DNA from: Candidatus Chromulinivoraceae bacterium
GTDB taxonomy: Bacteria; Patescibacteriota; Saccharimonadia; Saccharimonadales; Saccharimonadaceae
Direction of reading: 5' to 3'
NCBI GenBank assembly: GCA_035478595.1
Contig: DATIJL010000001.1
Coordinates: forward strand, 1 to 64,000
Length of the DNA stretch: 64,000 bases
Positions 34,107 through 42,943 of this stretch are shown here, in pieces (the stretch's first letter is position 1; every line of letters starts with the position of its first letter). A program made the translations under genes and the position numbers. The notes beneath the pieces are model-generated. The model did no database searches, was not told where the DNA came from, and saw only the letters and a program-made list of their open reading frames with translations.

Positions 34107-35795
34107 TTACATTTTTTCAGGCACTTCGATGCCAAGTATATCCAGCCCTTGAGTAAATACATGACTCACTCTTTTAAGCACGTCTAGACGTGCGGATTTT
34201 TGCAAATCCGTCACGCTACCCGTTGCAACTGGCGTTTGTTCATAATAACGGTTCAGTTCACGTGCAAGTTCATACAGGTATGTTGCGATTTTGTGAGGTT
34301 CAAGATCACGAGCGCTTAGACGGACAATCTCTGGATATTCCAGTAATTTTGCAAGTACTGTTTTTTCGGCCTCATAATCATAGTCCAGCTGAGGACTCGT
34401 TTCAATCATCTTGTTGTCATCGATGATTTTGTTTACACGTACGGCGGCATACTGAATATATGGTCCGCTAAAACCAGTCAATGCAAAAATATTTTTCCAG
34501 TCGAACAAGATGTTAGTTCGTCGGTCAGCTGCAAAATCGCTAAATTTAATAGCACCGAGCGCAATCTTCTTTATGTCCTCTTCGCTAACGTCGCGATCAC
34601 TTACAAGCTGGCGAGCCTTTTCCTCTGCAGTATCTAGCAACTCCTCCATAAGCACTACACCTTTGCGACTACTCATCTTTTCGCGCATACCGTCCTCGTT
34701 GATTTGATCAATCATACCAAACCATAGATGAATGAGCTCCGTCTTTATACCAAGTTTTTTGGCCATGGCAAATAACTGTGTAAAGTAGAACTGCTGCTCA
34801 CTGCCTACCGCATAAATAACCCGGTCGGGATGCCAGTGTTCTTCGCGGAATAAAATCGTCGCAAGATCAGTTGTTGCGTACAAAGCAGCACCATTGGACT
34901 TTTGGACCAAAAGTGGCACATCAAAACCAAATTCATCAAGCGGCACAATGATAGAACCGTCGTCGTTTTTAATTGCAACACCAGAATCTATCAACGTTCG
35001 CACTGCATCTTTCCCCTTGGGTGCAAAAAATGCTTCGCCGTATTCGTAATCGGTCGTTATTTTAAGCCGATCCATAATTTCATGAATATGGGCCAAAGAA
35101 ATGTCGTTGAAGCGCCTGCTATACGCCTTTGCCTGCTTATCGTCGTTTTCAAGTTTAATGAGCCATTCCTGCACTTGGTCAGCTAGTAGATGCTCACCGC
35201 GCTCTTTCTCTTCTTTTAGGGCTTTTTTGGTCTCTATATAAACACGACCCAGTTCGTAGACACCGTCACGGGCCAGCTCTTCTTCGCTACTAAACTTTAA
35301 AAAGCCAACTACCCATGTACCAAATGGCGCACCGTAGTCGCCCAGATGGTTATCGGTAATCACCTTCCAGCCAGTAGTCTCCATGAGTCGACGAACAGCC
35401 CAGCCCTGATTACCCGGACGGAGATGCCCGATACTATATGGCTTAGCCATGTTCTGGCTCGGGTATTCTACAACAACCGTCTTGCCAGCACCATCGTTAT
35501 TCGCTCCGTATTCAGTAGACCAGCTGTTCTGAAGCGCATCGGCGAGAGACCGTGCAGTAACACGCATATTTATAAAGCCAGGCCCCGCAATCGTGATTTC
35601 AGAGAAATCACCTGTTTCACGTAGCTTAGCGGTAATAGCCTCGGCTATTACGCGTGGATTTTTACCGAGAGGTTTTGCAAGTTGCATAGCAACATTCGTT
35701 GCATAGTCGCCAAACTGAGAGTCTGGGCGAGTAAGGGTGACTGGTTGAGTCACACCAAAAAGTTCATTAATAACATGAGAAATTTTTGTATCCAT
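34107..35795 (-). CDS. argS: Arginyl-tRNA synthetase
   Basis: This class I synthetase charges tRNA-Arg. The product of about 562 residues has the HIGH-like SIGHLRPGNQG and the KMSKS-region variant MREKMSSRKGVVLMEELLD. It also has an N-terminal Add-1 domain (IAGPGFINMRV) and the C-terminal DALR anticodon-binding domain (YIQYAAVRVNKI). I prefer ATG 35795 over an adjacent GTG at 35798; TATAAT (35804-35809) ends eight bases before the ATG. Confidence 0.96.
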   Translation of the reverse strand: MDTKISHVINELFGVTQPVTLTRPDSQFGDYATNVAMQLAKPLGKNPRVIAEAITAKLRETGDFSEITIAGPGFINMRVTARSLADALQNSWSTEYGANNDGAGKTVVVEYPSQNMAKPYSIGHLRPGNQGWAVRRLMETTGWKVITDNHLGDYGAPFGTWVVGFLKFSSEEELARDGVYELGRVYIETKKALKEEKERGEHLLADQVQEWLIKLENDDKQAKAYSRRFNDISLAHIHEIMDRLKITTDYEYGEAFFAPKGKDAVRTLIDSGVAIKNDDGSIIVPLDEFGFDVPLLVQKSNGAALYATTDLATILFREEHWHPDRVIYAVGSEQQFYFTQLFAMAKKLGIKTELIHLWFGMIDQINEDGMREKMSSRKGVVLMEELLDTAEEKARQLVSDRDVSEEDIKKIALGAIKFSDFAADRRTNILFDWKNIFALTGFSGPYIQYAAVRVNKIIDDNKMIETSPQLDYDYEAEKTVLAKLLEYPEIVRLSARDLEPHKIATYLYELARELNRYYEQTPVATGSVTDLQKSARLDVLKRVSHVFTQGLDILGIEVPEKM

Positions 35796-35838
35796 CACCC
35801 TGTATTATAACAGAGGCAAAAAGATAGACACAATTTAG

Positions 35839-35982
35839 TTATTCGTCGGTCTGTTCGTCTTCAACTGGCGCAAACACGGTAGTTGTTGAAACCGGACTAA
35901 TTCCCCTAATTGTATGTAGGAGTACACGTAGGGTGTCCATATCGTCGCTTGTGATTTCAGGTGTTTTTTCGTCTTCGATCAT
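35839..35982 (-). CDS. Small acidic orphan protein
   Basis: A 47-residue frame, MIEDEKTPEITSDDMDTLRV onward, ends VEDEQTDE. It is preceded by AAAGG and fills the space between argS and the pilin gene. No family is recognised, but composition and codon use are like the native genes. It could be a regulatory or adaptor peptide. Confidence 0.5.
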   Translation of the reverse strand: MIEDEKTPEITSDDMDTLRVLLHTIRGISPVSTTTVFAPVEDEQTDE

Positions 35983-36081
35983 GTTTTTATTTGCCTTTTA
36001 TCCTACTTAAACATTAGCACTTTTAAGGACTAATGTCAAGTCCATACAAAACAACCCGCTCATGGTGGTATAGTGAATAGT

Positions 36082-36624
36082 ATGAAAAGAACCACAAGCG
36101 GTTTCACTGTTGTTGAACTGCTTATCGTTATCATTGTCATCGCCTTACTAGCTGCTATTACGATCGTAGCTTATAACGGCTTTCAGGACCGTGCCAGAGC
36201 AGCAGTAGTTTCCGATGACCTAAAGAATATTGAGAAAGGCCTGCGTGCTTATGCCTCTGAGAAGCAATGGGCATCGTGGCCTCGAGATAATGCTATCGAT
36301 CCAAATGTTCCCGGTGGTAGTCCTACTATTCAGAACCTCGTTGCAGATCTCCCAGGACTCTCTACCTATTTAACTGCCGCCCCATCGACAAGTTATTTGC
36401 CTACTTCGGCGTGGACATATGACTATAGCGGCGATACAAAATCGAGCTGCGGCACACTATACAATGGTACAAACCTCATTATCACCGGCGTTACCCAGGC
36501 AGTCGCAAGCAATGTCGATACGCAAATAGACGATGGCGACAATAACTGTGGCCGTATTCGCTATGATTCAAGCGCCTTAAAGCTTTTCTACTCGCTTAGC
36601 TATACTAATGACCTAAGTCTCTAG
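36082..36624 (+). CDS. Type IV pilin-like protein (prepilin)
   Basis: The 180-residue product has the class III prepilin signature: a short basic leader (MKRTTSG), cleavage-site motif GFTVVELLIVIIVIALLAAI with Glu5, and the amphipathic N-terminal helix. The globular domain follows with two C-terminal cysteines (SSCGTL, NNCGRI) that probably form the D-loop disulfide. Pili are used by Saccharibacteria for surface motility and host contact. TATAGT (36069-36074) ends seven bases before ATG 36082, so the mRNA is leaderless; an upstream GTG is less likely. No pilus assembly genes adjoin it here. Confidence 0.9.
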   Translation: MKRTTSGFTVVELLIVIIVIALLAAITIVAYNGFQDRARAAVVSDDLKNIEKGLRAYASEKQWASWPRDNAIDPNVPGGSPTIQNLVADLPGLSTYLTAAPSTSYLPTSAWTYDYSGDTKSSCGTLYNGTNLIITGVTQAVASNVDTQIDDGDNNCGRIRYDSSALKLFYSLSYTNDLSL

Positions 36625-36634
36625 ACCTATGCTA

Positions 36635-36669
36635 ATAGGAATGTCGACAAGCTTATCGACATTCCTATA
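36635..36669. terminator. Terminator between the pilin gene and pyrG
   Basis: ATAGGAATGTCGA / TCGACATTCCTAT near-perfect hairpin. The following T-rich run is weak. Confidence 0.7.
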
Positions 36670-36687
36670 TTTGTTCTAAGTTTGACG

Positions 36688-38289
36688 CTACTGCTTCTTT
36701 TTAGCTGCTGCGATCAAACCCAAAAAAAGCGGATGTGGTCGAGTAGGACGACTTCTAAATTCGGGGTGAGCTTGCGTAGCAACAAAATAATCATTAGCTG
36801 GCGCCTCTATAAACTCTACAAGTTTGCCATCAGGAGAGTAGCCACTAACTGAAACGCCACCTTTCTCAATATCCTGCATAAATTTCTGGTTCACCTCATA
36901 GCGATGGCGGTGCCGTTCGATAATGTCGAGGGAGTTATATAACCCGGCAATTTTCGAACCTTCCACAAGTCGGGCTGGATAATTTCCAAGACGCAAGGTA
37001 CCTCCGGTTGATTCCTTCCCTTCTTGACCCTCCATAATATAAACGACATTCTGTTTAGTGTCATTAAATTCATTGCTATGTGCGTCTTTAAGACCACTTT
37101 TCTGTGCAGCGGCAATGACTGCCGTCTGAAGGCCAAGACAGATGCCAAGGTATGGTTTGTTATGGTCAAGAGCATAGCGCGCAGCGGCAATCTTACCCTC
37201 AACGCCACGCGAACCAAAGCCACCTGGCACCAACAGTGCATCTACCTGCGAGAAATCATCCTCGGTTGCCTTCTCGGCATTAATCCACTGAATTTTAAGA
37301 CCCACTTCTTGGTCCCACGCAGCCGATTTGAGCGCCTCCGTTACAGAAAGATACGTGTCCTCATTATCCATATATTTAGCTACGAGACCAACCGTTACGG
37401 TTTGTTCTGGCTTACTAGTTTGTGCATGAACAATTTTTTCCCACGATGAAAAATCAGGTGTCGAATGAAGCCCAGAGAAGTTCGTAAGCATCTTGTTTAA
37501 ACCGTTAGCGGCGATAATGAGAGGAATACGAAAAACGGTATCTACATTTGGCATAAGCTGCACGTTTTCCTCTGGAACGCCACCGAATAGACTGATTTTT
37601 TTGGCAACGCTAACAGGAGCTGGTTCGTCAGTACGCACTACGACACAATCCGGAACAATACCAAAACCGCGGAGATCATTTAGTGCATTTTGAGCTGGTT
37701 TGGTTTTAAACTCCTTGCTCGTGCCAATAAACGGTACGTACACCACGTGCACGAACAAACATTTATCACGACCTACCTTTTGGGCAAACTCACGAATTGC
37801 CTCAATATAGCTGAGCCCTTCATAGTCCCCCACCGTGCCACCTATTTCCACAATGTGGACATCACTGCCTTCACCTGCTTTTAAAATAGCACGCTGGATA
37901 GCCTGTGTAAGATGCGGCACGAGTTGTACTGTCTTCCCACCAAATTTTCCAGCGCGTTCGTCGGCAATAAGTTCTGATAATAATCGGCCCGAAAGTGTGG
38001 CGTTTTTTTGCGTTAGTTCTATATCCAAAAAACGTTCGTAATGGCCTAAGTCGAGATCCGTTTCGGCACCATCTTTAGTAACAAAACACTCTCCGTGCTC
38101 CGCAGGATTCAAAAGGCCCGCATCTACATTGAGATACGGGTCACACTTTTGAATTGAAACGACAGCACCTTTTGCTTGCAGTACGGCACCTATGCTAGCA
38201 GCGGTAATGCCCTTTCCTACCCCCGAGAGTACACCCCCAGTTACAAAAATATATTTTTCTTTTCGCCCATGAATTAATGAATTCTCCAT
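36688..38289 (-). CDS. pyrG: CTP synthase
   Basis: CTP synthase aminates UTP to CTP using glutamine. The 533-residue protein has the synthase domain starting KYIFVTGGVLSGVGKGI (P-loop), EIGGTVGDYE, and the glutaminase domain with the nucleophile elbow YLGICLGLQ and HPEFRSRP. Length is normal. TATAAT (38298-38303) ends eight bases before the ATG. An NrdR-box-like palindrome lies over its -35 region (38322-38337). Confidence 0.97.
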   Translation of the reverse strand: MENSLIHGRKEKYIFVTGGVLSGVGKGITAASIGAVLQAKGAVVSIQKCDPYLNVDAGLLNPAEHGECFVTKDGAETDLDLGHYERFLDIELTQKNATLSGRLLSELIADERAGKFGGKTVQLVPHLTQAIQRAILKAGEGSDVHIVEIGGTVGDYEGLSYIEAIREFAQKVGRDKCLFVHVVYVPFIGTSKEFKTKPAQNALNDLRGFGIVPDCVVVRTDEPAPVSVAKKISLFGGVPEENVQLMPNVDTVFRIPLIIAANGLNKMLTNFSGLHSTPDFSSWEKIVHAQTSKPEQTVTVGLVAKYMDNEDTYLSVTEALKSAAWDQEVGLKIQWINAEKATEDDFSQVDALLVPGGFGSRGVEGKIAAARYALDHNKPYLGICLGLQTAVIAAAQKSGLKDAHSNEFNDTKQNVVYIMEGQEGKESTGGTLRLGNYPARLVEGSKIAGLYNSLDIIERHRHRYEVNQKFMQDIEKGGVSVSGYSPDGKLVEFIEAPANDYFVATQAHPEFRSRPTRPHPLFLGLIAAAKKKQ

Positions 38290-38321
38290 GGGATTTCATT
38301 ATAGCACATTTATTCATCATA

Positions 38322-38369
38322 ACGCTATATGTAGCGTCTATGTTGTTTATTATACGCTACTTATGGTAT
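38322..38369 (-). promoter_or_regulatory. NrdR-like box pair at the pyrG promoter
   Basis: ACGCTATATGTAGCGT (38322-38337) is a clean 16-bp palindrome like NrdR boxes. It covers the -35 position of the pyrG promoter (-10 at 38298-38303). A weaker partner, ACGCTACTTATGGTAT (38354-38369), lies 32 bases away and overlaps the end of zwf. The nrd operon carries related boxes at 45474-45610. Confidence 0.6.
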
Positions 38370-39636
38370 GTGTAGACGATCCCTTTGGGTAAATGAACAA
38401 CGGTTGATCGGCCATTTCCCAACTAGTCAAGACGGGTTGTAAAACACGCCAACTTTCCAAAACTTCATCTCCAGACGTAAAGAGACTCTTTTTAGTGGCG
38501 ATGGCATCCACGAGTACTTGCTCATAGGCATCAGGCAAGATATCGTCTTCTGCGTACGAAAAATTGAGCTTCTGTCGTTCAAACTTGCGTTCGTAACCAG
38601 GTTTCTTTGTAAAGAGCTCAATCTCGATTCCTTCGTCCGGCTGAATCCTAAATACAAGGCAGTTGCTCTGCGCATCGTGAAACTTGCGAAAGAACACTCG
38701 TACTTCGGTACTTTTTTTGTTCATCGCTTTTCCGGTAGTGAGGATGAGAGGAACGTTCTTCCACTTTCTATCACTTGAAGCAAGATGCAACGATACAAAT
38801 GTCTCGGTGAGACTTCCATGATTATCAACCTCATGTTGGTAGCCCTCGTACTGAGCGCGCACCGCCTGACGTGGATCGGCGGAAATTATACTTTTTAAGG
38901 CCGATAACCGTTGTTCAGGCATGGTATTCCAATCAAAATTAGCCGGAATATCCATAAGCACAAGTGACAGTAATTGCATCAGATGACCTTGCAAAAAGTC
39001 ACGCAATGCTCCCGTCTGTTCGTAAAAACTAGCGCGTCCTTCTATGCCTATTTTCTCGAGAGCGACTACCTCGATCTTCTCAATCGCATCGCCATTCCAT
39101 ACGTGGCCAAATAACGCATTACCTCCTCTAAAAGCAACGATGTTCTGTGCCATTTCCTTAGCAAGGTAATGATCAATCCTGTAAATCTGTGTCTCATTAA
39201 AATACTGTGCCGTACGCGAAATTACATCACGCGCGGAGGTTAAATCAACTCCAAACGGTTTTTCAAATAATAATTTAACGTTCGGTGTGTTTATTCCAGC
39301 CTGTCCAAGAAAGTCGACAATTTGTCCCGCTGCAGTAGGTGGAACTGAGAGGTAAATTAAGAGCTGCTCATCATTGTTTAGTGAGATCCGCTCTTTAAGC
39401 CTGTCGTAATCGACTTTACGGGCCATATCCATAGTAAACACAGTGATGTATGGCTCGAGTACACTATCGTCCAGAGATGATCGTAATAATTCAGTGACAT
39501 TAACCTCGCGACGCGAAACGCCAATAATTTCCAGTGGTTTTGCCACCCCGGCACGAATAATAGAGCTGAGTGCAGGAAGGAGTTTACGAGTACTAAGGTC
39601 TCCCGTAATACCAAAGATCAGAAGTTTGGTTTTCAT
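38350..39636 (-). CDS. zwf: Glucose-6-phosphate 1-dehydrogenase
   Basis: This enzyme oxidises glucose-6-phosphate with NADP(+) at the head of the pentose phosphate pathway. The 428-residue product has the dinucleotide motif IFGITGDLSTRKLLPAL, LLFEKPFGVDL, and the active-site RIDHYLAKE. It is shorter than typical G6PD (~490). I chose ATG 39636 because TATAAT (39643-39648) ends six bases upstream; a longer frame to 39744 has no family match. Confidence 0.93.
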   Translation of the reverse strand: MKTKLLIFGITGDLSTRKLLPALSSIIRAGVAKPLEIIGVSRREVNVTELLRSSLDDSVLEPYITVFTMDMARKVDYDRLKERISLNNDEQLLIYLSVPPTAAGQIVDFLGQAGINTPNVKLLFEKPFGVDLTSARDVISRTAQYFNETQIYRIDHYLAKEMAQNIVAFRGGNALFGHVWNGDAIEKIEVVALEKIGIEGRASFYEQTGALRDFLQGHLMQLLSLVLMDIPANFDWNTMPEQRLSALKSIISADPRQAVRAQYEGYQHEVDNHGSLTETFVSLHLASSDRKWKNVPLILTTGKAMNKKSTEVRVFFRKFHDAQSNCLVFRIQPDEGIEIELFTKKPGYERKFERQKLNFSYAEDDILPDAYEQVLVDAIATKKSLFTSGDEVLESWRVLQPVLTSWEMADQPLFIYPKGSSTHTISSV

Positions 39637-39754
39637 ATATCTATTATAGCCCGGTTTGCTTAAGAAGTACGGTATATTGAAGAGCCCACCATCCTCACCA
39701 ATAAAGATAATCAAGGGAAGAAGAGGTACGCACGGCCCGTGCAAGACTTCTCAA

Positions 39755-41062
39755 CTACTGCACCCCTGCTACTATATAGACGATAAGCCAGCTATTTAGA
39801 CAAATAATAACTCCAGCAATAACTCCAATAACCATTTTTAGCCAAGTCCGATTTGCAAACTGACCCATATGTTTTTTACTGCTCGTTACATAGATAAGCG
39901 GCAAAACGGCAAACGGAAGCTGTAAACTCAGAACAATCTGACTAAAGATAAGAAGGCGTGAAAGCCCAGAGCCTCCAAACAATAGAGCAATAGCGACTGC
40001 CGGTATAATAGCAAGCGAACGTGTAATAAGCCGTCTGATCCATGGCTTCAGTTTTATATTCATAAAGCCTTCAAGGATAATTTGTCCCGCCAGTGTAGCG
40101 GTTACTGTAGAGTTCTGTCCGGAAGCAAGAAGAGCAACGCCAAATAACACGCTCGCTATACCCACGCCTAATAGCGGAGTGAGTAGCCGATATGCCTGGT
40201 CTATGTCTGCGATGTCATGGTGTCCTGTAGTAAAGAAGGCGGCGGCTGCAAGAATAAGAATGGCCGCGTTTACAAAAAAGGCTAACGAGAGTGCAATAGA
40301 TGAGTCGATTGTTGCAAACTTTATCGCTTCTTTTTTGCCCTTTTTATGCAGCTCGTGGGCACGAGTTTGTACGACCGCAGAGTGTAAATAGAGATTATGT
40401 GGCATGACAGTTGCACCAAGAATTCCCACGGCAATGAAAAGCATTTCTTTGTTAGTAAAAAGCTCACGGACCGGTATAAAGCCCATCATAAGAGGTGCTA
40501 TTTGTGGCTGAGAAAAGATAAGTTCAAGTCCGAAACAAATAACCACAATGGCAATGAGCGCAATAACCAGCGCCTCTAGCCAGCGGAAGCCTTTCTTTTG
40601 AAGAAATAATAGCAGTAACACGTCCAGCCCCGTTACAACAATGCCTATAGGAAGTGGAACATGAAAAAGTAGTTCAAGTGCAATGGCCGTTCCGATAACT
40701 TCGGCCAAGTCGCAGGCAATGATCATTATTTCGGCCATTATCCATAGCAGGACGTTCGTCCAGTAAGGAAAGAGCTTACGACAAATCTGCGCTAGATCCA
40801 TGCCTGTCACTATCCCCAGCTTGACCGTCAGGTGCTGAAGAAACATCGCGAACCCACTCGAAAGTAATATGACAGAGAGTAATGAATAACCAAATGCGGA
40901 GCCGCCGGCAAGGTCAGTTGCCCAGTTTCCTGGATCCATATAGCCCACTGCCACCAAATAGCCTGGACCAGTAAACGCGAGTAGTTTACGAATAAACGAC
41001 GCGTTTGACGGTGGTATGGAAATAGAGCGATGAACTTCGCTTAAACTCTGAAGCGCACTCAT
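39755..41062 (-). CDS. mntH: Nramp family divalent metal transporter
   Basis: This is a proton-coupled Mn2+/Fe2+ importer. The 435-residue protein has about 11 membrane segments, the TM1 metal-site motif GYMDPGNWATDL, and the TM6 motif VMPHNLYLHSAVVQTR. Its start overlaps the stop of the CYTH gene by four bases. Manganese import is notable next to a class Ic (Mn/Fe) ribonucleotide reductase 700 bases upstream; the functional link is inference. Confidence 0.95.
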   Translation of the reverse strand: MSALQSLSEVHRSISIPPSNASFIRKLLAFTGPGYLVAVGYMDPGNWATDLAGGSAFGYSLLSVILLSSGFAMFLQHLTVKLGIVTGMDLAQICRKLFPYWTNVLLWIMAEIMIIACDLAEVIGTAIALELLFHVPLPIGIVVTGLDVLLLLFLQKKGFRWLEALVIALIAIVVICFGLELIFSQPQIAPLMMGFIPVRELFTNKEMLFIAVGILGATVMPHNLYLHSAVVQTRAHELHKKGKKEAIKFATIDSSIALSLAFFVNAAILILAAAAFFTTGHHDIADIDQAYRLLTPLLGVGIASVLFGVALLASGQNSTVTATLAGQIILEGFMNIKLKPWIRRLITRSLAIIPAVAIALLFGGSGLSRLLIFSQIVLSLQLPFAVLPLIYVTSSKKHMGQFANRTWLKMVIGVIAGVIICLNSWLIVYIVAGVQ

Positions 41063-41667
41063 TTTTCTCCCATTCTAGGAGAAAAATCATGCGGAAGAGG
41101 CGCACCAAAGTGTACTTCAGGGAGATCGATAACACCGCGAATACCGTTTTTAAATGCATATTCACGCTCATATAGAGCATCGACATGTCCAAAAATGACA
41201 GTATCCCACGAAAGACCAAGTTTTTGCGCTACGCCACGTATAACCTGTTCACTTTCGCCCTCAATTTCGATATACGGCTTAAGCCATGGCCACTCATCAA
41301 TAACTACCTCTGTACCGTCGAGCATCCAGGTCTCACGCCTACTCTCCTGAAATGTTTTGTAGTGCCAACCGGCCTCTGAGAAAATCTCAACTGTTTTATC
41401 AAAGTCGCTCACTTCTACCTCGAGCTCCTTAACACTATCTATTGCCGAGGCGGCGGTGTCCGCTCTCCGTTTAAATGTCAGCGTAACTTTGTTTCCCTCA
41501 TCGCGCACGCGAATAAAAGAATGCTCTTTTTCGTGGTGAGGTTCCTCAATTAGGGCGCGTTTCATAAGGCGCATTGGATGTTCACACACGGCACTCACTT
41601 CTTTAAGTGCGTGCCGAATAGCCTCGATGTCGATATCTGCAAACTTGACTTCTATCTCTGTTTTCAT
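41059..41667 (-). CDS. CYTH domain protein
   Basis: The 202-residue protein shows the CYTH signature EIEVKF (ExExK) and alternating charged strands (FIRVRDEGNKVTLTFKR, VVIDEWPWLKPYIEIEG). CYTH enzymes hydrolyse inorganic or thiamine triphosphate or act as class IV adenylate cyclases; which applies here is unknown. The ATG follows AAGGAGATTGC. It is coupled to mntH. Confidence 0.87.
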   Translation of the reverse strand: MKTEIEVKFADIDIEAIRHALKEVSAVCEHPMRLMKRALIEEPHHEKEHSFIRVRDEGNKVTLTFKRRADTAASAIDSVKELEVEVSDFDKTVEIFSEAGWHYKTFQESRRETWMLDGTEVVIDEWPWLKPYIEIEGESEQVIRGVAQKLGLSWDTVIFGHVDALYEREYAFKNGIRGVIDLPEVHFGAPLPHDFSPRMGEK

Positions 41668-41736
41668 GCAATCTCCTTGAGGGCAAAACGGACATGGCTA
41701 GTACGCCACGCCCGCTTTGTAAATTATGTGTTCGTC

Positions 41737-42729
41737 TTATTTACTCTTTGTATCGCCAGCGTTTACTTCGTAGCTAGTATTGGTGCTTTCGAAAAAGTTC
41801 ACAAGTTCCAGTGTATCGTTAGCGGTAGCCATCCACTTAGCTGGGTTTGAGACCTTGTAGTGCGCATCAAAACCAAGCTCTTCAAGACGGCGGTCAGCCA
41901 GATATTTAACGTACTGGTTAATGTAGTCAGCATTAAGACCCAAGATGCCATTTGGTAGAAGGTCTTTATTGTACTGCTCTTCCATATCCACACCATCTAG
42001 GATCATCTGTTTGATTTCATCCGCAAACTCCTCCGTTTGAAGATCTTCATTTTCTTCGAGTACGGTTAAGATGAGATTGATACCAAACTTAAGGTGTAGA
42101 CTCTCGTCGCGAACTACCCAGTCAATTAAACTTCCAAAGTTACGCAACAGGTTTCGCTGACGGAAGCTGAGCGCAACCATGAAACCGCTATAAAACCAAA
42201 TACCTTCAAGAATAATATTGTAGGCAATAAGGTTTCGGATGAAATCCTTTTTACCTTCAGTTGTGGTAATATCGAGTGTTTGCTCGGTCATACGTTTGAT
42301 GTATTTTGTCTCAAACTCCTCTTTACGAGCCATGCTTGGCGTTTCGACGTGAGCAGCGTAAGCTTTGTCACGATCGATCGGGAATGTCTCAAGCACATAC
42401 TCGAAGCTCATACAGTGATTCGCCTCTTCCCACATTTGCTTTGCAAGATATAGATGGCATTCAGCAGCGTTAACATATGGATAAACACCAAAAGCAAGAG
42501 CTTTATTTACGAGCAACTCGTTTGGATTGAAGTAGCTCATAAGGAACTCGAGTGCATGACGCTCTTCGTCACTCATTTTTTTCCAGTCGGCGAGGTCCTG
42601 ACCAAGCTGGATCTCATTTGGAAACCATGTATTAGCAACGGCCTGATTATAGAGGTCGTATGCCCATTGGTAGTTGATTGGCTTAAGGAGCAACCCGTCC
42701 TGAATTCCTGAACCTAAAATCTTTGACAT
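41737..42729 (-). CDS. nrdB: Ribonucleotide reductase beta subunit, class Ic type
   Basis: NrdB houses the dimetal site that starts the radical for dNTP synthesis. In this 330-residue protein the first metal ligand position is Glu71 (NELLV), followed by E102-x-x-H105 (WEEANH), and then Phe109 where E. coli has radical Tyr122. Spacing (31 residues from first ligand to the E-x-x-H Glu) equals that of E. coli and Chlamydia. Glu first ligand plus Phe defines class Ic, which uses a Mn/Fe cofactor. RDESLHLKF supplies the later ligands. The ATG follows AAGGAGAATACTCT. Confidence 0.93.
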   Translation of the reverse strand: MSKILGSGIQDGLLLKPINYQWAYDLYNQAVANTWFPNEIQLGQDLADWKKMSDEERHALEFLMSYFNPNELLVNKALAFGVYPYVNAAECHLYLAKQMWEEANHCMSFEYVLETFPIDRDKAYAAHVETPSMARKEEFETKYIKRMTEQTLDITTTEGKKDFIRNLIAYNIILEGIWFYSGFMVALSFRQRNLLRNFGSLIDWVVRDESLHLKFGINLILTVLEENEDLQTEEFADEIKQMILDGVDMEEQYNKDLLPNGILGLNADYINQYVKYLADRRLEELGFDAHYKVSNPAKWMATANDTLELVNFFESTNTSYEVNAGDTKSK

Positions 42730-42744
42730 AGAGTATTCTCCTTT

Positions 42745-42921
42745 TTACTGACAGCCTTCACACATGAGAAAATCTTGCGGATCAATCGGAGCAGCCATTT
42801 GACCACTCTGTTCAGCCTCTTCGTTAGCTTGATCTTGAGCCGCTTGCATTGCAGCATCGATTGCAGCTAGTTTTTCTTCAAGTGTCATTTCGTCATTGAT
42901 GATTGTGCTTGCGTTTGCCAT
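42745..42921 (-). CDS. Detached C-terminal redox tail of NrdA
   Basis: This 58-residue protein (from ATG 42921, MANASTIINDEMTLEEKLAA) has a helical Glu/Ala/Gln-rich body and ends FLMCEGCQ, the CxxCQ ending of class I NrdA proteins. In those proteins this flexible tail re-reduces the active-site disulfide. The NrdA encoded upstream (42944-45346) ends without any such cysteines. The gene lies between nrdA and nrdB with AGGGGGG as ribosome site. Its frame is open upstream into the end of nrdA, so a +1 slip before the nrdA UAG would fuse the two, but separate initiation is simpler. C54 and C57 would be the shuttle pair. Confidence 0.75.
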   Translation of the reverse strand: MANASTIINDEMTLEEKLAAIDAAMQAAQDQANEEAEQSGQMAAPIDPQDFLMCEGCQ

Positions 42922-42943
42922 GGTGTTATTCCCCCCTTTTTTT

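Noticed and set aside
39637-39744. N-terminal extension of zwf to 39744
   Set aside because: The extra residues do not resemble G6PD and the promoter lies inside the extension.
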